NCBI GenBank assembly: GCA_024689285.1
Contig: JAILDR010000078.1
Span: 1-14,776, forward strand
DNA length: 14,776 nt
Source of the DNA: Bacteroidales bacterium
Lineage (GTDB): Bacteria; Bacteroidota; Bacteroidia; Bacteroidales; F082
Reading direction: 5' to 3'
Shown here: one piece after another, positions 1-6,442 of the stretch
How positions within the stretch are numbered: position 1 is the first letter of the stretch
Layout: every line of letters begins with the position of its first letter
Made by a program: the position numbers and the translations under genes
Notes under the pieces: model-generated
Told to the model about the DNA's origin: nothing
Databases searched by the model: none
The model's input: the letters and a program-made list of their open reading frames with translations, nothing else

Positions 1-1
1 G

Positions 2-928
2 GAAATCTATCAAACCTCGATGCGTTACCATAGACTGAATGCTGATTTCATGTTCAGCCCCATCGATTTCTTCCAGGGCTATTATAACGAAAACAGAGTT
101 TGGACCCCCGTCTTGTATTTGTCTGCGGGTTGCGCTCACACCTCGAAGGACTTCTTTGCCCTCAAAACCATGATTGACAATGGAAATGCATTGAAAGACG
201 ACCCCAATGATGAACTTGAGCCTCACATCACGGGCAACAACTTCGAGTTGGTTGTCGGTGCTGGTTTGACCAACAACTTCCGCTTGGGTACACACTGGGA
301 CATCAACCTTGACCTCAACTGGACCACCCACAGATGGACCATTGACTCTTGGACCTACGAATTCACGGAGAGCAATAGCAGCGTCCGCCCGAAACGCCTC
401 GACAACATGTACACGGCTTCACTCGGCTTGATTTATTACTTCACCAGAGAGTATGACCTGCCGGTAAATTGCTGCAACGAAATGGACTCCATCAAGAAGA
501 AATTGGACGAGTTCACCAATATGCCTGCTGAAAATAATGAACCACAGCCTTGCGATACCATCGTGAAGTTTGTCAATGTACAAACCGAGGACGTTATTAG
601 CTATCCCTTCTCCATCTTCTTCAACCGCGATTCTTATCAGTTGATGTCGAGAAGAGATCTTGTCAACTTGAGAGAAATTGCCGAAGTGGCTAAAGAGAAC
701 GGCTACAAGCTCCTCTTGAGAGGTTCGTGCGACAGTGCCACAGCTTCTGCAGCCTATAACCAAACCCTTTCGGAAAACCGTTGCCTCAAGATTCAGAGCG
801 AACTGATGCAGATGGGTATTCCGGAAAGCCAAATCATTCTGGAGCCAAAGGGTGGCGTGAAGGAACTCGACCCGACGGAATTTGACCGTCGTGTACTTAT
901 CCATCTGGTTAAGGAAGCACAAAAGTAA
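2..928 (+). CDS. OmpA-family outer membrane porin, 5'-truncated by window edge
   Basis: This is a beta-barrel plus OmpA-like peptidoglycan-binding protein of the outer membrane; its N-terminus lies upstream of the window. The frame is open to base 2, and the first internal Met (base 20) is followed by barrel-like sequence rather than a signal peptide, so that Met is probably not the true start. Numbering from that Met, residues 1-145 show alternating strand patterns typical of a barrel. A Cys-containing linker follows (C151, C152, C178). An OmpA C-terminal domain spans about 195-298. In it, D238 and R254, within the NxxLSxxR-type segment (NQTLSENR), match the Asp/Arg pair that holds diaminopimelate in OmpA domains, and the domain ends with the usual RRV segment. 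The likely role is anchoring the outer membrane to peptidoglycan and structural or porin function. A strong terminator follows. The family call is firm; the specific substrate is unknown. Confidence 0.88.
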   Translation, partial: EIYQTSMRYHRLNADFMFSPIDFFQGYYNENRVWTPVLYLSAGCAHTSKDFFALKTMIDNGNALKDDPNDELEPHITGNNFELVVGAGLTNNFRLGTHWDINLDLNWTTHRWTIDSWTYEFTESNSSVRPKRLDNMYTASLGLIYYFTREYDLPVNCCNEMDSIKKKLDEFTNMPAENNEPQPCDTIVKFVNVQTEDVISYPFSIFFNRDSYQLMSRRDLVNLREIAEVAKENGYKLLLRGSCDSATASAAYNQTLSENRCLKIQSELMQMGIPESQIILEPKGGVKELDPTEFDRRVLIHLVKEAQK

Positions 929-961
929 TACAAAAGTTTTTCATAGTTTTAGTAGTTTGAT

Positions 962-995
962 AAAAGAAGCCTGGCGATTTCGTCAGGCTTCTTTT
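962..995. terminator. Bidirectional intrinsic terminator between convergent genes
   Basis: A 12-base-pair perfect stem (962-973 with 984-995) encloses a 10-base loop. The stem ends in T-rich sequence on the plus strand, and the reverse complement also ends in a T run. It lies between the OmpA-family gene ending at 928 and the minus-strand barrel gene ending at 1023, so it can serve both. Confidence 0.85.
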
Positions 996-1022
996 CGTTA
1001 TCAGAAATAGAAAAGGTCTTTA

Positions 1023-1739
1023 TCAAAGCATTGCGCCTATTTCAATACCTATGAAATTGGTGTGGAGATTACCTTTGGTCAGTTCTTCGATGTCGCGAGT
1101 GAAAGCGTTATTGAAGGCGTGGTTGTACGACAATTGGGCGAATACACTGAGCTTCCTGTTGATCTGGAATTCGGCTCCAAGACCAGCGATGAGTGCGGTT
1201 TGGAACCAGCGATACTGATAAAAGTATGCCGCTGTGTAATACTCGTCGGGTTGTGGAGCCCAATACGTTGCGAGTTCATTGCCCTCATTAGGATAGCTAT
1301 CTTTGGTCAGATCCTTTGTGTTGATGCTGAAGCCCACACCTGCTTCAGCAAAAACTCTCCATCCGTCGATAATAGGTATCCTCACCTTAAGTTTCAGCGG
1401 TACTTCAAAATAAGAAGCGCGGATTTGGCGATTGACGGTAACAGGTGCTTCCTCTAAGAAAAGAGGACCTATGCGTGAATCGGTGAATTGGTAATAGCCT
1501 CGCCAGTAGTTGTAACTGAGCCCTGTGGATAAGGCAATGTGGTTGGTGTAATTGTGCTCGATAATGCCACCAAATGTGAAACCCAATCTTGTTCCGAGAT
1601 TGCGGGATTCTGTTGAAGTAGATGATGCCCAATCGAAGGTAGGACCTATTTTAAGGCCAAAGGAGACTTTTTTTTGTTGCGAGAAACCTTGTAGCGAAAT
1701 TAATGCTACCATGCTGATAATCAATGTAATTTTCTTCAT
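1023..1739 (-). CDS. PorT-like outer membrane beta-barrel protein
   Basis: This is a 238-residue secreted protein predicted to form a small outer-membrane beta-barrel of the kind common in Bacteroidota (OMP_b-brl / PorT-like). Residues 1-21 form a classical signal peptide: MKK, a hydrophobic core, and a cut after FSQ. The mature part begins with the usual amphipathic strand and glycines (FGLKIGP) and then alternates strands and loops, with repeated aromatic/Gly patterns such as GLSYNY and GLGAEF. It ends in a strand-like IGIEIGAML without a terminal aromatic. The start is chosen because it gives the signal peptide directly, and a TAnnTTTG promoter lies 20 bases upstream. The gene is divergent from another barrel gene at 1866. 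The function is unknown; many relatives are simply annotated as porin family. Confidence 0.8.
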   Translation of the reverse strand: MKKITLIISMVALISLQGFSQQKKVSFGLKIGPTFDWASSTSTESRNLGTRLGFTFGGIIEHNYTNHIALSTGLSYNYWRGYYQFTDSRIGPLFLEEAPVTVNRQIRASYFEVPLKLKVRIPIIDGWRVFAEAGVGFSINTKDLTKDSYPNEGNELATYWAPQPDEYYTAAYFYQYRWFQTALIAGLGAEFQINRKLSVFAQLSYNHAFNNAFTRDIEELTKGNLHTNFIGIEIGAML

Positions 1740-1759
1740 AGTATTAAAATTAAACCCTA

Positions 1760-1767
1760 CAAAGGTA
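1760..1767 (-). promoter_or_regulatory. Bacteroidota -7 promoter element for the minus-strand barrel gene
   Basis: The minus strand reads TACCTTTG, a match to the Bacteroidota sigma-ABfr -7 consensus TAnnTTTG. A TTTG (1790-1793) lies 22 bases upstream as a possible -33 element, one base longer than the usual 19-21 spacing. The predicted start of transcription is near 1753, giving a very short leader before the ATG at 1739. Confidence 0.6.
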
Positions 1768-1810
1768 GTTTATTTTGCTGATATTATTACAAATATTCAA
1801 AAATGATTCA

Positions 1811-1818
1811 TACTTTTG
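1811..1818 (+). promoter_or_regulatory. Bacteroidota -7 promoter element for the plus-strand barrel gene
   Basis: TACTTTTG matches TAnnTTTG and is followed by an AT-rich leader of roughly 40 bases up to the ATG at 1866. I see no convincing TTTG at the -33 spacing, so the call rests on the -7 box and its position in the divergent intergenic region (1740-1865). Confidence 0.5.
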
Positions 1819-1865
1819 CAACAATTAATGCCAATAATAATTACTAACTTCAAAATTCAATTACA

Positions 1866-2603
1866 ATGAAAAAGACTTTTCTTTTGGTTGTTGCCCTGCT
1901 CATGATGGGTAGTGCAGCATTCGCAGGTGGAGGCTTTGGTCTTGCTATTGGGGCCAAGGCCGGTTATCAGACCTCGAGACTTTCTTACAAAGAGGCCGAT
2001 ATTAAGGCTGGTTTCATGAACCATTTTAATTTCGGGGTTTTCGGACGTATCAACATCGGACGTCTCTATGTTCAACCCGAATTGATTTATTTCAAGACAT
2101 CCAATATTTTTGATGCGACTGTTACGGGTGTCGGTAGTAGCAATCTGTTCAATTTGCCCACTGGTGCTCGTACCAATGTCACTCTTAATGCAATGAACCT
2201 TCAGGTGCCTGTTTTGGTTGGCTTCAATATTATTGATTTCAAAATCATTTCCTTACGAGCCCAAGTGGGGCCTACGGCTAACTTTGTCGTTGGTTCAACA
2301 ACCTTGTTTGACAAGACTTATACCCTTGATGGCCAACAATATGATTTGAATGTGGATAACCCGAATGGTAATCAGAATTTTGACCCCAAAACTATAGGAT
2401 GGGGTCTGCAGGCGGGTATTGGTATTGATTTGATCGATCTTATTACTCTTGACATAAATTACAATTTCGGTCTAAGCAAGGTGCTTAATGCTTTGGACGG
2501 AACTGCCTTGGGTAATACATTCAATGATTTCTCCAATTATGTAGATACCACTAAGCAAAATATGTTCTTGGTGACTGTCGGTATCAAGATTATCAAGCTT
2601 TAA
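1866..2603 (+). CDS. PorT-like outer membrane beta-barrel protein
   Basis: This is a 245-residue protein with a clear signal peptide (MKKTFLLVV..., cut after AFA at about residue 20) followed by a glycine-rich first strand (GFGLAIGAKAGYQ). Alternating strand patterns run throughout, including FGVFGRINIG, LYVQPELIY, LQVPVLVGF and WGLQAGIGIDLI. The VQPEL(I/L)Y and LQVPVL segments are typical of the PorT/OMP_b-brl_2 group of small Bacteroidota barrels, which predicts an outer-membrane location. The gene is transcribed alone, divergent from the 1023-1739 barrel gene, and closed by an 18-base-pair terminator stem. The two barrel proteins share an architecture but are clearly different sequences, so this is not a recent duplication. 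The cargo or function is unknown. Confidence 0.8.
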   Translation: MKKTFLLVVALLMMGSAAFAGGGFGLAIGAKAGYQTSRLSYKEADIKAGFMNHFNFGVFGRINIGRLYVQPELIYFKTSNIFDATVTGVGSSNLFNLPTGARTNVTLNAMNLQVPVLVGFNIIDFKIISLRAQVGPTANFVVGSTTLFDKTYTLDGQQYDLNVDNPNGNQNFDPKTIGWGLQAGIGIDLIDLITLDINYNFGLSKVLNALDGTALGNTFNDFSNYVDTTKQNMFLVTVGIKIIKL

Positions 2604-2613
2604 TGTATTCGGG

Positions 2614-2659
2614 ATGTAAAGGAAAAGGGCGACCCTCGGGCCGCCCTTTTCCTTTACAT
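2614..2659. terminator. Long bidirectional terminator hairpin
   Basis: A perfect 18-base-pair stem (2614-2631 with 2642-2659) encloses a 10-base loop. The A-rich and T-rich stem arms supply T runs in both directions. It lies between the plus-strand barrel gene (ends 2603) and the LolA-like gene that closes the minus-strand lipid operon (ends 2673). Confidence 0.85.
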
Positions 2660-2672
2660 TAGGGAAGTGTTC

Positions 2673-3197
2673 TTATTTGATTTCGTAGGTATTGATGATT
2701 CCGATGGCTTCTTCCAAAACCATTTTGGTCATCACTCCATCAGAAAGACGATAGTTCAGTTCGACGGAGCTGTAGCCTCCTCTTGGCACTTTGCCTCTGG
2801 CAACGATAGACACAGTTTTTATTCCATTATTTTCCATGATGATGAGGTCTGCGTTGTTGTCTGCTGCGGCTTGTTCCCAATTCCCGGAAAGGCAATTCAA
2901 TAAAGTGGCACGTTGCAGTTGTACCATCTTGACCTTTTCAGAGTCAAGTTCGGCTTTTTTTCCGTCCATATTGATTTTGACTATTTTGCCTTCGATGTTG
3001 AAGTACTCACCTTCTGGGGAGCTGTAAATCATCGAGAGTTGGTCATTGCCGTCAAAAAAGAGATGGCCGATTTTATTGATTGTTTTTCCCGAAATCTTCA
3101 TCAACTTAGTCTGAGTGAATTCGGTGTCGTAGGTTTGTTGCGCGAAGGCTGAAAAGGAAAACAGCACGGCAATGGCAATTAAAGCAATATGTTTCAT
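2673..3197 (-). CDS. LolA-like periplasmic lipid/lipoprotein carrier protein
   Basis: This is a 174-residue exported protein. Residues 1-19 are a signal peptide (cut after AFA, before QQ) without a lipobox, so the product should be soluble in the periplasm. The remainder reads as a LolA/LolB-type half-barrel: an early FTQTKLMKISGK segment, a short-strand FDGNDQLSMIYSSPEGEYFNI that resembles the LolA 'Y..P..y.i' region, and later alternating strands. By family, LolA proteins shuttle lipoproteins or other lipids across the periplasm. The gene is last in the minus-strand operon, and its ATG overlaps the ACP stop codon (ATGA), indicating translational coupling. Similar LolA-like genes accompany ACPs and MMPL exporters in aryl polyene/flexirubin-type clusters (established knowledge), so a role in exporting an acylated product is plausible. 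Homology is judged by eye only. Confidence 0.62.
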   Translation of the reverse strand: MKHIALIAIAVLFSFSAFAQQTYDTEFTQTKLMKISGKTINKIGHLFFDGNDQLSMIYSSPEGEYFNIEGKIVKINMDGKKAELDSEKVKMVQLQRATLLNCLSGNWEQAAADNNADLIIMENNGIKTVSIVARGKVPRGGYSSVELNYRLSDGVMTKMVLEEAIGIINTYEIK

Positions 3198-3421
3198 TTC
3201 GGTAGGTTATCTAAAAAGTTGACAATATCATTAACGGTTTCAAACTTGGCCAGTTCCTGGTCGGGAATCACGATGCCGTAATCGTCTTCAAGGCGCATAA
3301 GCAGCTGAAGGATATCAACGGAATCGGCTCCAAGGTCTTTCTTGATTTGAGCCTCGAGGGTGACACGCTCGGGGGCGATGCGCAATTGACGCGCAAGGAT
3401 GGTTTTTACTTCTTCGTACAT
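3194..3421 (-). CDS. Acyl carrier protein
   Basis: This is a 75-residue acyl carrier protein. S34 sits in the phosphopantetheine attachment motif (LGADSVDILQL), with the following acidic helix (RLEDDYGIVIPD) and a C-terminal helix (VNDIVNFL), all at family-typical positions and length. It carries growing or activated acyl chains as thioesters in the cytoplasm. The start at 3421 gives a normal ACP length. A longer in-frame extension to 3517 lies entirely inside plsX and adds non-ACP sequence. The gene begins 5 bases after the plsX stop, and its stop overlaps the start of the LolA-like gene. Its sequence and its pairing with plsX recall Firmicutes plsX-acpP neighbours. It is probably a second, dedicated ACP rather than the main fatty-acid-synthesis ACP, but the rest of the genome is not visible. 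Confidence 0.93.
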   Translation of the reverse strand: MYEEVKTILARQLRIAPERVTLEAQIKKDLGADSVDILQLLMRLEDDYGIVIPDQELAKFETVNDIVNFLDNLPK

Positions 3422-3426
3422 AGTGT

Positions 3427-4446
3427 TCAATATTCGTAATGTTCGTATTTCATTATAATCTCCTCCATTTTGGATGACAACGCGCTGACTTCCATCTTGT
3501 AGGCTTGTTCGATGCATTTCTCCACTGCTATCGCCTTGCTGGAACCATGACCTTTTACAACCGTTTTCGTGGTGCCGAGAAGTACGCTGCCGCCGTAGTT
3601 CTGGTAGTTCATAAACTCTTTTTCCTCCATAAACATTCGTTTCATTAGCAGTGCACCTAGTTTATATATAGGCCTTGTATAGATGTCTTTCTTCAACTTT
3701 TTCAATAGTTCAAGGGCAGTTCCTTCCGTCGTTTTCACCAACACATTGCCCGAGAAACCGTCACAAACCACTACGTCATAGTTGCCCGAGAGCAGGTCGC
3801 GGCTCTCCATGTTGCCCACAAAATGGATTTCTGGGGTTTCACTTAGCAAAAAGTGTGCCTTTTGTCGAATTTCATCGCCTTTTTCGGCTTCTTTTCCAAC
3901 ATTGAGCAACGCAATGCGTGGCTTTTCAATGCCATAAACTTTTTCCATATAGAGGCTCGACATGATGGCAAATTGTCTCAGATGTTCTGGAGTGACTTCT
4001 ACGTTGGCTCCACTGTCGCAAATACCGACGATGCCTCCGTTCATGGTGGGAAGGATAGGGCAGAAGGCTGGACGGATTACACCCTTCACGCGTCCAATGC
4101 GAGTTAGTGCGGCAGCAACGAGGGCTCCTGTTGAGCCAGTGCTGACCAAAGCATTGATGTCGTCGCAATCACGGAGCAGACGCACAGCCTTAATCATTGA
4201 GCTTTCCTTTTTCAGTCGGATGGCATCGATAGGGCGTTCCTCGCAGCCGATGACCTCGGGTGCATGGACGATTTCAAGGCGCGAGGCATCGTAAGACTTG
4301 CTTTTAAGATAATTGCGGAGCGTGGATTCGCAACCGGTAAGGATGAGATATAAATCGGGATACTTGGCCAATGCAGTCAAGGCTCCATCCACATTGGCTC
4401 CGGGACTATAGTCACCACCGAAGCAGTCTATCAGCATTTTGATCAT
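3427..4446 (-). CDS. plsX: Phosphate acyltransferase (PlsX family)
   Basis: This is a 339-residue cytoplasmic enzyme of the PlsX family, which interconverts acyl-ACP and acyl-phosphate. The family-defining segments appear in order: the FGGDYSP loop near residues 9-15, VSTGSTGALV (101-110), ICDSGANVEV (142-151), LNVGKEAEKG (181-190), GNMESRDLLSG (211-221), VVVCDGFSGNVLVKTTEG (225-242) and a late YGGSVLLG...GHGSS (284-303). Several positions differ from the usual PlsX consensus (for example SxGNTGA and YGGxPLLG), which suggests a divergent paralog. The start at 4446 lies 1 base after the upstream stop; an internal Met4 is an alternative. PlsX in Bacteroidota normally sits with rpmF and fabH. 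Here it is between a GNAT-like gene and an ACP, in an operon with fatty acid kinase, which suits converting kinase-made acyl-phosphate to acyl-ACP. Confidence 0.92.
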   Translation of the reverse strand: MIKMLIDCFGGDYSPGANVDGALTALAKYPDLYLILTGCESTLRNYLKSKSYDASRLEIVHAPEVIGCEERPIDAIRLKKESSMIKAVRLLRDCDDINALVSTGSTGALVAAALTRIGRVKGVIRPAFCPILPTMNGGIVGICDSGANVEVTPEHLRQFAIMSSLYMEKVYGIEKPRIALLNVGKEAEKGDEIRQKAHFLLSETPEIHFVGNMESRDLLSGNYDVVVCDGFSGNVLVKTTEGTALELLKKLKKDIYTRPIYKLGALLMKRMFMEEKEFMNYQNYGGSVLLGTTKTVVKGHGSSKAIAVEKCIEQAYKMEVSALSSKMEEIIMKYEHYEY

Positions 4447-4447
4447 A

Positions 4448-5569
4448 TCAATCGAGTCTTTTTACATAGCAGCGATGACGCTTGATTTTTTGTTCGTCGA
4501 AGCGTTTCCACATGTTTTGTATGGCATAGTTTTCCTCAAGATTGCCGTTGGTTTCAGCATAGAGAACACCGTCATTGCCAAGCATTTTCATCAATTCGGA
4601 CGAGACGATGATACTCACTCCCCGGTTAAGCCATTCAGGTTCTACACCAATGAGGCAGAGGTCGATGACGGATGGCTTTTTCAGGGTTTTCAGAAGTCTG
4701 AATAATGTGAGTGGTGTCAACCGACCGCTTGATGGACGCACAGCATCGGCAATGCCCGGGAAAGTTAGACCAAAGCATACCATCTTGTCATTTTCGTCGA
4801 GGATGACAGCCACATTATTTACGTTGATGACGAGGCGGAAATTGTCAATCATCATCTTTTTCATGCCTTCGGTGAAAGGCACAGTGCCATATAACAGGTC
4901 ATAAGACTTGTCCAAGAGTTCAAAGATGCCGTCGGCGTATTTCTTGAGGAACTCTCGCGTATTGCGCGAGATTCCCAAATGCAGTTTGTAGCGTCGCATC
5001 ACATAGTCGGCCAGTTTTCCAGCCTCCCCGTCATAGTCTTTTGGAATTCGTATACGGCTGCCTGTCCAATCAACATCTTTTTGATAGCCATAACCCTCAA
5101 TAAAACCTTGATAATAAGGATAGTTATAGTTTTCTTCAAAAGTGGCGGGGTATTCGAAACCCTCGATGAGCAAGCCTTCTCGTTCAAGGTCGGAGTAGCC
5201 TAAGGGACCAATGACTTCGTTCATACCTTGATGGATGGCCCAGTTTTCCACGGTTTTGAGTAGCATTTTGGCAACTTCCTCATCCTCAATTACGTCAAAA
5301 TGAGAGAAACGCACTTGCTTTTTTCCTGTCTTCTTATTGGCAGCTTTTTGGAGAATACCTGAAATGCGTCCTGCCATCTTACCGTCTTTATATGCGTTGA
5401 AATGGATGGATTCGCACATGTCGTTGTAAACGAAGTCCTTGCGGAAGATTTTCTTCTCGTCCATATACAACGGTGGTGTATAGTAGGGATTGTCCTTATA
5501 GAGTGTCAATGGAAAGTCCAGAAACTCTTTTTGTTGCTTGTGCGTGTGAACTTCTTCAACGGTAATCAT
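4448..5569 (-). CDS. Uncharacterised GNAT-fold protein (putative acyltransferase)
   Basis: This is a 373-residue soluble protein that I recognise only as a GNAT-like family, often annotated as an N-acetyltransferase or hypothetical protein. It appears to have two GNAT-like halves. The N-terminal half (about 1-170) starts with the family's FLDFPLTLYKDNPYYTPPL signature and has AYKDGKMAGRISG as the central strands. The C-terminal half (about 240-373) has VAVILDENDKMVCFGLTFPG, then DLCLIGVEPEWLNRGVSIIVSSELMKML where an acyl-CoA-binding loop would be, and ETNGNLEENYAIQNMWKRF near the end. No signal peptide or membrane segment is seen. It lies between fakB (3-base gap) and plsX (1-base gap), so it is probably made together with an acyl-phosphate/acyl-ACP route. 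Inference: it could be an acyltransferase that uses acyl-ACP or acyl-phosphate. The substrate cannot be deduced. Confidence 0.7.
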   Translation of the reverse strand: MITVEEVHTHKQQKEFLDFPLTLYKDNPYYTPPLYMDEKKIFRKDFVYNDMCESIHFNAYKDGKMAGRISGILQKAANKKTGKKQVRFSHFDVIEDEEVAKMLLKTVENWAIHQGMNEVIGPLGYSDLEREGLLIEGFEYPATFEENYNYPYYQGFIEGYGYQKDVDWTGSRIRIPKDYDGEAGKLADYVMRRYKLHLGISRNTREFLKKYADGIFELLDKSYDLLYGTVPFTEGMKKMMIDNFRLVINVNNVAVILDENDKMVCFGLTFPGIADAVRPSSGRLTPLTLFRLLKTLKKPSVIDLCLIGVEPEWLNRGVSIIVSSELMKMLGNDGVLYAETNGNLEENYAIQNMWKRFDEQKIKRHRCYVKRLD

Positions 5570-5572
5570 GGC

Positions 5573-6442
5573 TTAACGATGTTTGGCATGGAAGCAAATA
5601 CCGATGGCATTGGGGCCGCAATGGCTTCCGATAGTCGGGTTGACAGCAACGGTGATGACATTCAGGTCTTGGTCGAATATCTCTTTCAGTTGGCGTTCGG
5701 CTTCAGCTGCTATATCAAGGCAGTCAGAGTGTCCGATAACCACGCGGTGGGCTTTCACGTCCTCGCCGAGGTCTTCGACGTATTTCACCAGACGGGCGAT
5801 GGCTTTGGCGCGTCCCGTTTCCTTGCCGATGCTTACCATATTGCCTTGATTATCCAAGTATATGATGGGTCGGATGCCGATGAAACCACCCATGGTGGCA
5901 GCCAGACCGCTTACGCGACCGCTGCGGCGGAAGAACTTCAAATCGTCAGCGAAGAAATACATCGGGAATTTCGGCACTTCCACTTTGCTCCATTCCACGA
6001 TTTCTTCCGCGTTTCTACCTGCTTTATACAACTCTGCAGCTTCAAGTACGACATTGTAGGATAATGCCGTGATGCCCAAAGTGTCAATTTCATAGAACTT
6101 GCGTCCGGGATACTTCTGTTTCAGCTTTTCCACGGCTTGGTTCATAATGGTGAAAGTGTTGGAAGTGGCCGACGAGAAATGCACATAGATGATGTCGTTG
6201 CCGGCAGCAAATTCGGGCTCGAAATATTGGATGTAAGCCTCTTCACTCATGGCACTGGTGGTGGGCATAGTGCCGGAACGCAACATGTCGTAGAACTTGT
6301 GGTAGTCGAACTCGTCGAAGTCAATATAGGGATAAATAACCTGATTCCCAACGGTATATGGCATACTAATCATCTTGATGCCATACTCGGCACACTCTTT
6401 GGGAGTGATGTCGCAATCCGTGTCGCTAAAGAATGTCAACAT
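5573..6442 (-). CDS. fakB: DegV-family fatty-acid-binding protein (FakB)
   Basis: This is a 289-residue DegV-family protein, the FakB subunit that presents a bound fatty acid to the kinase FakA. The N-terminal FFSDTDCDI corresponds to the family's SDSxxDL start. Other family segments are PTTSA (60-64), the FSSATSNT loop (89-96), IDTLGITALSYNVV (119-132), FFADDLKFFRRSGRVSG (163-179), GIRPIIYLD (189-197) and IGSHCGPNAIGI (271-282). T62, a Ser in the 90-94 loop and H274 fall where staphylococcal FakB holds the fatty-acid carboxylate. The SSATSNT loop replaces the more usual SSxLSGTY, so the acyl pocket may differ. The gene overlaps fakA by 7 bases, which strongly supports a FakA partnership. The chain-length preference is unknown. 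Confidence 0.88.
   Translation of the reverse strand: MLTFFSDTDCDITPKECAEYGIKMISMPYTVGNQVIYPYIDFDEFDYHKFYDMLRSGTMPTTSAMSEEAYIQYFEPEFAAGNDIIYVHFSSATSNTFTIMNQAVEKLKQKYPGRKFYEIDTLGITALSYNVVLEAAELYKAGRNAEEIVEWSKVEVPKFPMYFFADDLKFFRRSGRVSGLAATMGGFIGIRPIIYLDNQGNMVSIGKETGRAKAIARLVKYVEDLGEDVKAHRVVIGHSDCLDIAAEAERQLKEIFDQDLNVITVAVNPTIGSHCGPNAIGICFHAKHR

Noticed and set aside
419..922. 167-residue minus-strand open frame
   Set aside because: It is a shadow of the OmpA-domain coding region, with no family signature.
2906..2917. TGGCAC...TTGCA resembling a sigma-54 promoter
   Set aside because: The spacing between the two halves is too short for a -24/-12 promoter, and it lies inside the LolA-like gene on the opposite strand.
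3422..3517. Longer start for the acyl carrier protein
   Set aside because: The added 32 residues lie within plsX and are unlike ACP. The start at 3421 gives the standard 75-residue ACP.
5402..6064. 220-residue plus-strand open frame
   Set aside because: It is antisense to the GNAT-like and fakB genes, which have clear family motifs. It has no recognisable domain or promoter.
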